Assembly: GCF_003144095.1 (NCBI RefSeq)
Contig: NZ_NSKH01000023.1
Coordinates: forward strand, 1,162,511-1,226,510
Direction of reading: 5' to 3'
Source: Streptomyces sp. ICBB 8177
GTDB taxonomy: Bacteria; Actinomycetota; Actinomycetes; Streptomycetales; Streptomycetaceae
Length of the DNA: 64,000 nucleotides
Position 1 is the stretch's first letter. Each line of letters opens with the position of its first letter. Positions 29,532-38,524 of this stretch are shown piece after piece. The translations under genes and the position numbers were made by a program. The notes under the pieces were generated by a model that saw only the letters and a program-made list of their open reading frames with translations, was not told where the DNA came from and ran no database searches.

Positions 29532-31475
29532 TCACTGCGGCGGCTGCCCCGGCCCGCGGCCCGACAGCACCTCGCCGTAGGCCTGCATCAGGTCGGCCAG
29601 GCGCAGGGTGGCCAGGTCCTCCCGGGTCGGGGTGCCGGTGTACGCCGACAGCCGCAGGTCGCGGTAGGCGCAGCTCTTCTCGTACAGCGTCCGCAGGAAG
29701 CGGCCGTTGCCGAGTTCGTCTATCCACTCCTGGGCGACGACGTGACCGCTGATGCTGCGCAGCTCCTCCAGCGCCTCCTCGTCCCAGTGGTCGCCGCCGT
29801 CGGCGGCCAGCACCTCGCCGATGCGGGTCAGCTCCAACGGCCGGTAGCTGGGGAAGTCCACCCGGGTGGTGAACCGCGAGCCGAGGCCGGGGTTGGCCGC
29901 CAGCAGCCGGTCCATGCCCTCGGGATACCCGGCGAGAATCACCACCAGGCGGTCCCGGTTGTCCTCGGCGCGCTTGAGCAGCACCTGCAACGCCTCGTCG
30001 CCGTACGCGTCGCCCTTGCCGTAGCCGGAGTTGGACAGGCTGTAGGCCTCGTCGACGAAGAGCACCCCGCCCAGCGCCGAGTCGATCAGCTCGTTGGCCT
30101 TCACCGCGGTCTGGCCCAGGAACTCGCCGACCAGATCGGCGCGTTGGGCCTCCACCAGGTGGTCGCCGCCGAGCAGCCCGAGCGCGTAGAAGACCCGGCC
30201 GAGTATGCGGGCGACCGTGGTCTTGCCGGTGCCGGACGGGCCGGAGAAGACGAAGTGCCGCTTCGGCGGCTGTACCGGAAGACCCTGGCCGGCCCGCAAC
30301 CGGGCCATCCTCAGCTGCGCCGACAACGCCTTGACCTGCCGCTTCACCGGCTCAAGCCCCACCATCCGCTCCAGCTCGGCCAGTGCGTCGGCCAGCAGCG
30401 CGGGATCTGCGGCGCCCAGCGGCACGCCCTGCGGCGCGACGGGGAAGACCGGCAGCAGGGCCTTGCGCCGCGCCCCGGCGTCGTCCACCGGCGCCGAGCC
30501 GGTCACCGGGCCGCCCGCGCCGCCCGCCGCCGCGTCCCCGCCCTCGCCCGCCGCCTCGCCGGGCCCGCCTGCGTCGCCGGGGGAGTCGTAGGGCGCTCCC
30601 GAGTCGGCGTCCGGCTGGCCGTCCGGGGCGGTCTGCCCGTAGCCGGGCAGGGAGATCGCGGCCAGGTCCCCCGACTCGTGCAGCCCGTCCTCGGCCTCCG
30701 TGATGGCGGCCAGCCGCGCGGCGGTGTCCATGAACGCCGGGTCCACCCGGTGCACCGCCCGGTACAGCGGCAGGGCGGCCGCGGTGCGCCCGGTCCCCTC
30801 GTAGGCGCGCGCCAGCCAGTAGCGCAGCTCCTTGCGCTGCGGCTGCTCGCTGCGGCAGCGCATCAGCGCGGTGGCCAGCAGCGGCTCCGCCTGCCCGCAC
30901 ATCTCCAGCCTGACCCGGGCCATCCCACCGAACAGCCCCGCCTCTATGCCCAGCACCGGGTCCTCGAGCAGCGGTTCCGCGTGGCGTATCAGCTGCTCCC
31001 AGTCCTTGACCAGGTAGGCACGACACGCGTGCAGGAAACGCACCTGCGGATCGGTGTCCACCGGGGGGCAGTCGGCCAGCGCCCGGTCCAGATCGGCCAC
31101 GTGCCGGCCGTCCAGCCAGTGGGAGGCGTGCGCCAGCAGCAGGTCACGCTGCGTCTCCAGCACCGGCTGCACCCACCAGCCCAGCCAGTACCAGGAGTTG
31201 AGGGAGCGCAGATAGCGGCGCCGCTGCTCGCCGAAGCGGTCCCGGTGCCGGTACATGCGCAGCAGCGCCGTCGAGGTGTCGGCCCGCAGCGCGTGCAGCC
31301 CGAGCCAGGCGTCGGCCATGCCCGGGTCCAGCCGCACCGCAGCCCGGAACTCCTCCTCCGCCTGCGCGTACGCGCCGACCGTGTAGGCGTCCACGCCGCG
31401 CAGCCACGCCAGATCGGCGGGGGCGCCGGAGCCCGCCCCGCCCTGCGGGGGTACCGCCTCAGTGCCGAAGTCCAT
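29532..31475 (-). CDS. EccA/CbxX-like AAA+ ATPase with N-terminal TPR-type domain
   Basis: This 647-residue protein has an N-terminal helical TPR-like half (about 20-300; EEEFRAAVRLDPGMADAWLG) and a low-complexity Gly/Ala linker (about 295-340). A C-terminal CbxX/CfqX-type AAA+ domain follows, with Walker A GPSGTGKTT (about 411-419), Walker B GGVLFVDEAYSL and the arginine-finger region GLGSRFTTRVDFPSY. This layout matches EccA of ESX/type VII secretion systems, yet no ESX gene is nearby. I chose ATG 31475; GTG 31487 is equally possible. It is convergent with the CorC-type gene pair (27074-29496). Confidence 0.85.
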   Translation of the reverse strand: MDFGTEAVPPQGGAGSGAPADLAWLRGVDAYTVGAYAQAEEEFRAAVRLDPGMADAWLGLHALRADTSTALLRMYRHRDRFGEQRRRYLRSLNSWYWLGWWVQPVLETQRDLLLAHASHWLDGRHVADLDRALADCPPVDTDPQVRFLHACRAYLVKDWEQLIRHAEPLLEDPVLGIEAGLFGGMARVRLEMCGQAEPLLATALMRCRSEQPQRKELRYWLARAYEGTGRTAAALPLYRAVHRVDPAFMDTAARLAAITEAEDGLHESGDLAAISLPGYGQTAPDGQPDADSGAPYDSPGDAGGPGEAAGEGGDAAAGGAGGPVTGSAPVDDAGARRKALLPVFPVAPQGVPLGAADPALLADALAELERMVGLEPVKRQVKALSAQLRMARLRAGQGLPVQPPKRHFVFSGPSGTGKTTVARILGRVFYALGLLGGDHLVEAQRADLVGEFLGQTAVKANELIDSALGGVLFVDEAYSLSNSGYGKGDAYGDEALQVLLKRAEDNRDRLVVILAGYPEGMDRLLAANPGLGSRFTTRVDFPSYRPLELTRIGEVLAADGGDHWDEEALEELRSISGHVVAQEWIDELGNGRFLRTLYEKSCAYRDLRLSAYTGTPTREDLATLRLADLMQAYGEVLSGRGPGQPPQ

Positions 31476-31767
31476 CAGGTCCCCCACTACCGTGCCCCCC
31501 GTGGCCTGCCGCCGCCTCCCGGCCGGGGCCGAACAGCGGCTCCCGGTACGGAAGTTGGCGCCGGAGCGACCGCCGTGACCGACCGGCCGTACTCCCTTGG
31601 GCATCGTACCTGCGGTGTTGGCGCCTGGGAGGGGGAGACGCACCGCCCGGCGGCGGAACGGGCCAGGAACCGGCCTCGGCACCGGCTTCCGCGACGTCGT
31701 GACGGAGGGTGAGGGCCACGGGGGGCGTTATCCGGCGAAACGGACAGTCCGCCTGCCCCGGAACAGG
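31476..31767. other. Intergenic region upstream of the EccA-like gene
   Basis: This GC-rich stretch between the EccA-like gene and the hairpin at 31768-31807 presumably holds the EccA-like gene's promoter. I see no convincing gene, tRNA or promoter hexamers. Confidence 0.4.
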
Positions 31768-31807
31768 ACGAAGCCCCCGGTCACGGGGGAACAACCGGGG
31801 GCTTCGT
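31768..31807. terminator. Strong hairpin terminator
   Basis: Perfect 14-bp arms (31768-31781, 31794-31807; ACGAAGCCCCCGGT and its complement) enclose a 12-base loop. The hairpin is about 150 bases past the end of the minus-strand kinase gene and probably ends its transcript. Confidence 0.7.
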
Positions 31808-31957
31808 GCTCGGGGCGATCCATGACGGACCGCGCATTGAGAACGTAAGTCCTGTACGCCCCCCAGGTCAAGCCACGTTGAGCCACTGGCCGGGAGTGGA
31901 TCGTGTCCGACGTCGCACCGGCTGCGCGCCGTCACGGTACGTGAGGCGCCGGGCGGC

Positions 31958-32575
31958 TCAGTGCCGGCCCAGCGGCCCCGGGAGCACCAGGTGACCATCG
32001 GGTACCTGCCGCACCACGTCGTCGGCGAAGGGGCGTGTCGGATCGGCCGCGAAGTGTTCGGTCTCCGCCCGCATCCAGCCGTCCCAGAACTCCCGCAGCG
32101 CCGGACCGTCACGGTGCCGGCCGCGCGCCCAGGCGGGCTCGGGGGCCATCTCCATCCACAGGATCCGGGCCAGGAACGGCCGGAGGGCGGCCCGCCCGGC
32201 CCCCACGCCCTCGATGACCACCACCGGGGAGCACGGCACCGCGCGGCCGGGGCCGAAGCGGCGCGCCGTCCAGTCGTACACCGGGCAGACGCCGTCCGCG
32301 CCGCGCGACAGCGGCTCCAGCACTCGCTCGCGCAGCGACCGCGTCCAGCCGAACGGCTCGTCGTGGGTGGCGAGGTCGTCGAGGTGGACCACCGGAGCAC
32401 CGCCGAGCGCGCCGGACAGCCGTTCGGCGAACGTGGACTTACCCGAGCCCGCGTGCCCGTCGACGGCGACCAGCCGCACCGGGCCGCAGGACGGGGCGAG
32501 GGCGCGCAGCCGGGCGGCGTAGGCGGGCAGGGGGGTGGGCGCCTCGGAGGCGGCGTCCTTCGTGGTCCGGTCCAT
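31958..32575 (-). CDS. Uridine-kinase-like P-loop NTPase
   Basis: This 205-residue protein has a Walker A (VDGHAGSGKSTFAERL, about 39-54) and a substrate/Mg region VVHLDDLATHDEPFGW. PVYDWTARRFGPGR and VVVIEGVGAGR follow in the order seen in uridine/cytidine kinases and related small-molecule kinases. The true substrate is uncertain because the C-terminal lid differs and is short. ATG 32575 starts the conserved part; the open frame upstream is not convincing. It is divergent from the M24 peptidase gene. Confidence 0.82.
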   Translation of the reverse strand: MDRTTKDAASEAPTPLPAYAARLRALAPSCGPVRLVAVDGHAGSGKSTFAERLSGALGGAPVVHLDDLATHDEPFGWTRSLRERVLEPLSRGADGVCPVYDWTARRFGPGRAVPCSPVVVIEGVGAGRAALRPFLARILWMEMAPEPAWARGRHRDGPALREFWDGWMRAETEHFAADPTRPFADDVVRQVPDGHLVLPGPLGRH

Positions 32576-32754
32576 CGCGCCCCAGCCTACGGCGCCGGCA
32601 CACGGTTCCGGCCACCGCCCGGTGCCTGCGCGGTGCCCCGCCCGCACGACGTCGTCCCTGCGCGTCGTCGTCTTCGCGTCGTCGTCCCTGTGCGTCGCGG
32701 CGTCTCGTGCGTGCCCGGCGTCCGCCGCGGCGCGTGGCGTCTAACGTGATCGTC

Positions 32755-33894
32755 GTGACTGACACCCAGGGCTCGCCAGCCGCCACCGATCTCTACCCCG
32801 CCGACCGGATCGAGCGGGCCCGCCGGGCCACCGCCGAAGCCGGGATCGACGCGCTGCTCGTCTCACCCGGAGCCGACCTGCGCTACCTGACCGGATACCA
32901 CGCCCATCCGCTGGAGCGCCTGACCTGCCTGGTGATCCCGGCCGGGAGCGACCCGCTGCTCGTGGTGCCGGCGCTGGAGAAGCCCGCGGCCGAGGCCTCC
33001 CCGGTCGGCGGGCTCGACCTGGAGGTCATCGGCTGGGCGGAGACCGACGACCCGTACGCGGTGGTCGCCGAGCGGCTGCCGAGGAACGTGAAGCGGATCG
33101 CGGTCGACAACCACATGTGGGCCGAGAAGCTGCTGGCCTTCCGGGCCGCCATGCCGGGCGCCGAACAGTCTCTCGCCGGTGAGGTGCTGCGGGAGTTGCG
33201 GATGCGCAAGAGCCCCGCCGAGGTGGAGGCCCTGCGGCGGGCCGGTGCGGCGATCGACCGGGTGCACCGCAGGATCGGCGAGTGGCTGAAGCCCGGCCGC
33301 ACCGAACGCGACGTGGCCCGCGACATCGCCGACGCCATCCTCCAGGCGGGCCACGCCACCTGCGACTTCGTCATCGTCGGCTCTGGCCCCAACGGCGCCA
33401 GCCCGCACCACGAGGTCTCCGACCGGGTGATCCGCCCGGGCGACCCGGTGGTGGTCGACATCGGCGGCACCACCCCGGAGGGGTACTGCTCGGACTCCAC
33501 CCGCACCTACGCGGTCGGCGAGCCGAACTCCGACTTCCGCGAGCTGTACGCCGTACTGCAACGGGCCCAGCAGGCGCAGACCGAGGCGGTACGGCCCGGG
33601 ATCACCGCGCAGGAACTGGACGCGGTCGGCCGCGACATCATCGAGGACGCGGGCTTCGGCGACCACTTCATCCACCGCACCGGCCACGGCATCGGCCTGG
33701 AGACGCACGAGGAGCCGTACATCGTGGCGGGCAGCGACCTCGCGCTGGAACCCGGCATGGCCTTCTCCATCGAGCCGGGCATCTACCTGCCCGGCAGGTT
33801 CGGCGCCCGCATCGAGGACATCGCGGTCTGCACGGCCGACGGCGGCGAACGGCTCAACGTCACCGGGCGCGACCTGGTGGTGCTGCCCGGCTGA
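32755..33894 (+). CDS. M24-family Xaa-Pro aminopeptidase
   Basis: This 379-residue metallopeptidase has an N-terminal creatinase-like domain (LYPADRIERARRATAEAGID, ADLRYLTGYHAHPLERL) and a C-terminal pita-bread domain. All five metal ligands are seen: Asp in VVVDIGG, Asp in CSDSTRTY, His in GHGIGLETHEEP, Glu in FSIEPGIY and Glu in RIEDIAV. It should cleave N-terminal residues before proline. The start is GTG 32755; GTG 32746 is also in frame, and neither has a strong ribosome binding site. Confidence 0.92.
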   Translation: MTDTQGSPAATDLYPADRIERARRATAEAGIDALLVSPGADLRYLTGYHAHPLERLTCLVIPAGSDPLLVVPALEKPAAEASPVGGLDLEVIGWAETDDPYAVVAERLPRNVKRIAVDNHMWAEKLLAFRAAMPGAEQSLAGEVLRELRMRKSPAEVEALRRAGAAIDRVHRRIGEWLKPGRTERDVARDIADAILQAGHATCDFVIVGSGPNGASPHHEVSDRVIRPGDPVVVDIGGTTPEGYCSDSTRTYAVGEPNSDFRELYAVLQRAQQAQTEAVRPGITAQELDAVGRDIIEDAGFGDHFIHRTGHGIGLETHEEPYIVAGSDLALEPGMAFSIEPGIYLPGRFGARIEDIAVCTADGGERLNVTGRDLVVLPG

Positions 33895-34030
33895 GCCATG
33901 CCAGTGGTCTGCGCCAATGAACATCGCCGGGCCGCGTGGGAACGGTTCCGAACGGCGGGCGCAGGGTCGATAGTTGCCGGAAGGCGGCGTGTCGGCCGCG
34001 TGACGACGACGAAGGAGACGGGGCCCAGCC

Positions 34031-35425
34031 ATGACGAGACCCGCGCCACGCCGCACCGTACTGGCCGCCGCCTTCGCCACCGCCGCGACCGCCGCCGTGG
34101 CCGTCCCGGCACGGGCGGCGGCTTCCGACCGGGCGGCGGCGGCCGGTCCCGGCCGGGGGGCGATCGCGCCCGGGACCGCGGGGGAGGGGGCTGCCGTGGA
34201 CTACCACGCCTGGACCTCGTACACCGACTGGCGCTGCGGCGCCGGGCGCGGGACGACCGTGCGCGCCGGTGCCCGCCCCGGTGTCGCCGTCGACCGCCCG
34301 GCCGGGACGACCTCGTACACCGATCCGCACACCGGCACCACCGCCGAGTGGGAGTACGCGGTGTGGACCTCGCCGGAACACCGGCTGCCGCACCCGGCCA
34401 CCGAACTCGTCGCGTCCTGGAACGCGGACGCCCCGGCCGGCACCTGGATCCAGGTCGAGCTGGGTGGCACCTACAGCGACGGCACCGCGACCCCCTGGTA
34501 CGTGATGGGGCGCTGGGCGGCGGGCGACGGCGACATCAAGCGCACCTCCGTGGACGGCCAGGACGACGGACGCAGCGGCATCTCCACCGACACCTTCGCC
34601 ATCGACAAGCCCGCGAGCGGCCTGCGGCTGGCCGCGTACCGGCTGCGCCTGACGCTGTACCGCAAGCCCGGCACCCGGCTCACCCCGGTGGTGTGGCGGC
34701 TCGGCGCGATGGCCTCCGACGTCCCCGACCGCTTCACCGTCCCGGCGTCCACCCCGCGGCTGGCGCTCGGCAGGCAACTGCCGGTGCCGTGCTACTCGCA
34801 GGACATCCACAAGGGCCAGTACCCGCAGTACGACAACGGCGGCGAGGCGTGGTGCAGCCCGACCTCCTCGCAGATGGCGCTGGAGTACTGGGACCGCAAG
34901 CCCACCCCGGCAGGCCTCGCCTGGGTCGACCCGTCCTACGCCGACCCCCAGGTCGACCAGGCCGCCCGCCACACCTACGACTACCAGTACCAGGGCTGCG
35001 GCAACTGGCCGTTCAACGCGGCCTACGCGGCGAGCTACCGCGACATGAACGCCGTCATCACCCGGCTGCGCTCCCTGAACGACGTGGAACGGCTGATCGC
35101 CGCCGGCATCCCGGTGATAACGTCCCAGTCCTTCCTGGCCTCGGAACTCGACGGCTCCGGCTACAGCACCGCCGGCCACCTGATGTGCGTCGTGGGATTC
35201 ACGAAGACCGGCGACGTGGTGGTCAACGATCCGGCCAGCCCCGACGACGCGGCGGTCCGCCACGTCTACCAGAGGCGGCAGTTCGAGAACATCTGGCTGC
35301 GCACGAAGCGGTATCTGGCGAACGGCCAGGTGGGAAGCGGGTCGGGCGGGGTGGTGTACGTGTACTGGCCCACCGACCCCTCCCCGGCCCGGCGCGAGGC
35401 GCTGCGGGACGTGGGGATCTGCTGA
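34031..35425 (+). CDS. Exported C39-like cysteine peptidase
   Basis: This 464-residue protein starts with a signal peptide that has an RR pair (MTRPAPRRTVLAAAFATA, cleavage near PARAAA), possibly Tat. A beta-rich N-terminal domain (about 55-240) precedes a papain-like C39_2 domain. The catalytic Cys is in GEAWCSPTSS (about 275), the His in GHLMCVVGF (about 381), and the Asp in VVVNDPAS. The C-terminus carries a conserved Trp-rich tail (VYWPTDPSPARREALRD). It likely acts outside the membrane or on cell-wall peptides. The start is ATG 34031 with AAGGAG somewhat far upstream. Confidence 0.88.
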   Translation: MTRPAPRRTVLAAAFATAATAAVAVPARAAASDRAAAAGPGRGAIAPGTAGEGAAVDYHAWTSYTDWRCGAGRGTTVRAGARPGVAVDRPAGTTSYTDPHTGTTAEWEYAVWTSPEHRLPHPATELVASWNADAPAGTWIQVELGGTYSDGTATPWYVMGRWAAGDGDIKRTSVDGQDDGRSGISTDTFAIDKPASGLRLAAYRLRLTLYRKPGTRLTPVVWRLGAMASDVPDRFTVPASTPRLALGRQLPVPCYSQDIHKGQYPQYDNGGEAWCSPTSSQMALEYWDRKPTPAGLAWVDPSYADPQVDQAARHTYDYQYQGCGNWPFNAAYAASYRDMNAVITRLRSLNDVERLIAAGIPVITSQSFLASELDGSGYSTAGHLMCVVGFTKTGDVVVNDPASPDDAAVRHVYQRRQFENIWLRTKRYLANGQVGSGSGGVVYVYWPTDPSPARREALRDVGIC

Positions 35426-35471
35426 CGCCGCCGTTCCGCGTCAGGTGACCGCGGCGGTCCGCCCGCCAGGG

Positions 35472-36599
35472 TCAGCCCGCTTCCGTCGCTTTCGCCTTGG
35501 CGCCCCAGCGGTGTTCGACCCTGGCGATGCGCCAGTAGGCGAGGGCGCAGGCCCACACCACGACGAAGAGGCCGACGATGACGTATCCGACGTTGTTGAG
35601 GTCGATGCCGGAGATCCAGTTCGTGAGGCCGTCCTTGAGGCCCACGTCGTCGTGGAGCACGCCGACGAGTTCGATGGTGCCGATCACGAACGCGACGGCG
35701 ATGGACAGGCCGGTGATGGTGAGGTTGTAGTAGACCTTGCGCACCGGGTTGGCGAACGCCCAGTGGTAGGCGAAGTTCATGAACGTGCCGTCGAGCGTGT
35801 CGAACAGGCTCATGCCCGCCGCGAACAGCAGGGGCAGGCACAAGATCGCGTACCACGGCAGCCCCGCCGCGGCGCCCGAGCCGGCCATCACCATCAGGGC
35901 GACCTCGGTGGCGGTGTCGAAGCTGAGGCCGAACAGGACGCCGACCGGGTACATCTGGCCGGGACGGCGGATGGACCTGGTCAGACGGCCCAGAATGCGG
36001 TTCATGAAGCCGCGGCTGTCGAGGTGCTTCTCCAGCTCGTGCTCGTCGAAGTTCCCGGCGCGCATGGCCTTGAAGACGCGGTAGATGCCGGCGAGGGCGA
36101 CGAGGTTGAGCGCGGCGATCAGGTAGAGGAAGGTGCCCGACACCGTCGTGCCGATCACGCCGAGGGTGACGTGGGCCGAGGAGTTCTCGTCGACCAGGGT
36201 CCCGGCGACCCTGGCGCCGGCGGCGATGAGCCCGGCCATGGCGACGACGATGGTGGAGTGTCCGATGGCGAACCAGAATCCCACGGATATCGGACGCTTT
36301 CCGTCGGCCATCAGCTTGCGGGTGGTGTTGTCGATGGCGGCGATGTGGTCGGCGTCGAAGGCGTGCCGCATGCCGAGGGTGTACGCGGTCACGCCGAGCC
36401 CGACGCCGAACACCTGCTTGCCCATGGTGTAGTGGTGCGGCGCGACCATCATCACCAGGATCGTGAAGGCCAGGACGTGGAGGGCGGCGATGACCGCCAG
36501 CAGGACACCGGTGCGTATCCAGTCGGCCCGGCCGAAGCGCTGGGGGACCGTGGTCGCGGGCGTGTCCGGGGACGCGGACGTGTTTTCGGGCAGGGTCAT
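35472..36599 (-). CDS. NiCoT-family cobalt/nickel importer
   Basis: This 375-residue permease has eight predicted membrane segments and the NiCoT signature RHAFDADHIAAIDN (78-91), whose His/Asp residues bind the metal. Further family motifs are IGHSTIVV, LFGLSFDTATEVAL and LFAAGMSLFDTLDGTFMN. The family imports Ni2+ or Co2+. A cobalamin riboswitch and promoter directly upstream (36645-36868) make cobalt the likely physiological cargo. The start is ATG 36599 with GGAGAGG 9 bases upstream. It is convergent with the C39 peptidase gene. Confidence 0.94.
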   Translation of the reverse strand: MTLPENTSASPDTPATTVPQRFGRADWIRTGVLLAVIAALHVLAFTILVMMVAPHHYTMGKQVFGVGLGVTAYTLGMRHAFDADHIAAIDNTTRKLMADGKRPISVGFWFAIGHSTIVVAMAGLIAAGARVAGTLVDENSSAHVTLGVIGTTVSGTFLYLIAALNLVALAGIYRVFKAMRAGNFDEHELEKHLDSRGFMNRILGRLTRSIRRPGQMYPVGVLFGLSFDTATEVALMVMAGSGAAAGLPWYAILCLPLLFAAGMSLFDTLDGTFMNFAYHWAFANPVRKVYYNLTITGLSIAVAFVIGTIELVGVLHDDVGLKDGLTNWISGIDLNNVGYVIVGLFVVVWACALAYWRIARVEHRWGAKAKATEAG

Positions 36600-36644
36600 G
36601 TCGGGCAGCCTCTCCAGCACCTCGTGGACAGTTCGTCGTGCGGT

Positions 36645-36832
36645 GCCGTGGCCGGTCTCCTGGCTGACAGGTCGAACGCCGCCGCGTCGGCCTTCCCGGC
36701 CGCCGAGGCGCCCAGTGGCTTGCGGTTCCGCTCCGGTCCGGGGTCCGGCCGATGCGGAGTGACGCGGTGACTTCCTGATCACAGTGGCGAGGGCCGCTCC
36801 GGCATCACACCGGTCTTCCCGAACACCACGGC
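36645..36832 (-). ncRNA. Cobalamin (B12) riboswitch
   Basis: On the minus strand the element opens with GCCGTGG (36832-36826) pairing with CCACGGC (36651-36645). Between them are the class hallmarks GGGAAGACCGGTGTGATGCC, GCCACTGTGATCAGGA and, near the 3' end, TGTCAGCCAGGAGACCGGCC (36669-36650). It ends 45 bases before the transporter start, so cobalamin should repress the importer. Confidence 0.93.
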
Positions 36833-36838
36833 CCGGCA

Positions 36839-36868
36839 AGACTAGGTGCGCGGTCCAGCGACTGACAA
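36839..36868 (-). promoter_or_regulatory. Promoter of the cobalamin-riboswitch/NiCoT transcript
   Basis: Minus strand: -35 TTGTCA (36868-36863), 18-bp spacer, -10 TAGTCT (36844-36839). The expected start site falls about where the riboswitch closing stem begins (36832). Confidence 0.6.
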
Positions 36869-37079
36869 CCCGCCCCCAGGTGCAAGCCCTTGGCAATGAA
36901 TTCCTGGTCGCGCTTCGCGGAGCCGTTCAGAGCGTGGTGAGCGGGCCGGGGGACGCATCGGGGGGCCACCCGTTCACGTGACGCGGCGCGAGGACGTCGA
37001 GGAAGCCGAAGCCCGCTGCGTTAAGCTGCACGATTCCGTGACCGGCGCATGAGGGCGGCGCACGGGAGTGGAGGACGAA

Positions 37080-37907
37080 GTGCGCGCAGAGTGTGAGGAC
37101 TTGGGCCCGGGGCGACACCGGTCGCAGGACCGGACCGGCGCGGGCCCGGAGAGCGATGACCGTGTGGGCCCGGGCACGGGCCGGGGCTTGGTGACGCCGG
37201 AGCAGGCCGCGCGGGTCGCCGTTCTCGGGCCGTTCTTCGCTTTCGGTGTCCATCCGGCGCGGTCCGCCGCGCCGGATGCGTGGCGCGTCCTGGCCGATCT
37301 CTTCGAGTCCGGGTCCGGTGTGTTCGCCGAACGGGTCGCCGCGGTGCGCGCGTTCCTCGCCGCGGGCGGCCGGCGTGCTCCAAAGGAGGTTGAGGAGAGG
37401 GTCGCCGCGTCGGTGACGCACCTCGGACTGGTCTCCCGGCTGCTGTCACCCGTGCTCGGGTGCGCCGCGGTGCTCGGCCGGGTCCCCGCGCTCGATCCGG
37501 AACGGGTGCGCTGGCGGTCCGAGTTGGGCGGCGCCTTTCCGCTGTCACTGCCCGAGGACGCGCTCGGCTCGGGTGAGGACGTGCCGCTGTCCACGGTCGT
37601 CGACGGGGTGCTGCGGCCACTGGAGGCGGCTGCGCTGCCGCTGTCCGTCTCCCCGCACATCCTGCGCGGCAACGCCGCCTCCGCCCTCGACGGCGCCGCC
37701 CGCGCCGCCGCCCACTCCGGCTCGCCGGACGCGGGCCGGGTGCGGGCTGCGGCCTCCGAGCTGCTGGACGACCCGTACCTGGCGGGCGCCTTCAGCGGCG
37801 AGGGCCGGGCGTTCCGGCGCCGCAGTTGCTGCCTGATCTACCGGGCCGCCCCCGACGGCGCCGGCGGGCTGTGCGGCGACTGCGCCCTCACGACCCGCCG
37901 CCACTGA
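37080..37907 (+). CDS. FhuF-like [2Fe-2S] protein
   Basis: This 275-residue protein ends with the FhuF-type iron-sulphur motif RRSCCLIYRAAPDGAGG followed by LCGDC (two adjacent Cys plus CxxC, about 252-273). That motif binds a [2Fe-2S] cluster in siderophore ferric reductases. The rest is helical and weakly conserved. The start is GTG 37080 with GGAGG 5 bases upstream; GTG 37068 is less well placed. A role in ferric-siderophore reduction is inferred. It is divergent from the NiCoT gene, so two metal-related genes share this control region. Confidence 0.85.
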   Translation: MRAECEDLGPGRHRSQDRTGAGPESDDRVGPGTGRGLVTPEQAARVAVLGPFFAFGVHPARSAAPDAWRVLADLFESGSGVFAERVAAVRAFLAAGGRRAPKEVEERVAASVTHLGLVSRLLSPVLGCAAVLGRVPALDPERVRWRSELGGAFPLSLPEDALGSGEDVPLSTVVDGVLRPLEAAALPLSVSPHILRGNAASALDGAARAAAHSGSPDAGRVRAAASELLDDPYLAGAFSGEGRAFRRRSCCLIYRAAPDGAGGLCGDCALTTRRH

Positions 37908-37922
37908 TCGTCCTTCGGCAGG

Positions 37923-37936
37923 CACCCCACGGGGTG
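37923..37936. terminator. Short hairpin between convergent genes
   Basis: CACCC...GGGTG with a 4-base loop, nested in GGCACC...GGTGCC (37921-37944), lies between the convergent ends of the FhuF-like and XRE-cupin genes. Confidence 0.35.
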
Positions 37937-37948
37937 ACCGGTGCCGGA

Positions 37949-38506
37949 TCACTGGTGCACGTGGGCGCGCTGGCCGTCGCGGTCGAAGACCATGATCAAC
38001 TCGGCCGGGCCGTCCAGGGCGGTGATCGCGTGCGGGACCATCGTCGCGAACTCCGCCGCCTCACCCGCGTCGACGTCGATCTGCCGCTCGCCCAGCCACA
38101 GCCGCACGCGCCCCTCCAGCACGAGGAACCAGTCGTGGCCCGGGTGGACCCGTTGGCTGGGCGGCGCGTCGGACGGCTCGAGGCGCATCTTCACCGCGAC
38201 CGTGCGGCCGTCCGGACGGCTCAGCGGCCACGTGGTCCGCGTGCCGCTGCTGTGGGCGACCGGACGGATGACCACGTCGTCGTCGGTGGGCACCTCCAGG
38301 AGCAGGTCCAGGCTCATCTGGAGGGCGTTGGCCAGCGGTACGAGCACGTCGAGGCTGAGCGTGCGCTTGCCCGTCTCGACGCGGCTGATGGTCGACGGGC
38401 TGAGATTGGTGCGCCCGGCCAGTTCGTCCAGGGAGTACCCCAGGGTGGTGCGCATGCTGCGCAGGCGCGACCGCGCCAGGGCCTCGATGTCGGTCACTCC
38501 GTTCAT
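37949..38506 (-). CDS. XRE-family regulator with cupin domain
   Basis: This protein of about 185 residues joins an N-terminal HTH_XRE domain (LRSMRTTLGYSLDELAGRT, SPSTISRVETGKRTLSL) to a C-terminal cupin (HPGHDWFLVLEGRVRLWLGE; FATMVPHAITALDGPAE), a common one-component regulator design. ATG 38506 is chosen; ATG 38515 is possible, and longer starts would run into the probable operator. It is divergent from the flavoprotein-methyltransferase gene and most likely controls it and itself. Confidence 0.88.
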   Translation of the reverse strand: MNGVTDIEALARSRLRSMRTTLGYSLDELAGRTNLSPSTISRVETGKRTLSLDVLVPLANALQMSLDLLLEVPTDDDVVIRPVAHSSGTRTTWPLSRPDGRTVAVKMRLEPSDAPPSQRVHPGHDWFLVLEGRVRLWLGERQIDVDAGEAAEFATMVPHAITALDGPAELIMVFDRDGQRAHVHQ

Positions 38507-38524
38507 GCAACCCATGGTGGCCCC

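Noticed and set aside
31768..31900. tRNA-like gene near the hairpin
   Set aside because: The stem is too long and the loop pattern lacks T-arm and anticodon features; it is a terminator.
32575..32647. N-terminal extension of the kinase-like gene to 32647
   Set aside because: The extra 24 residues look non-coding and ATG 32575 precedes the conserved part.
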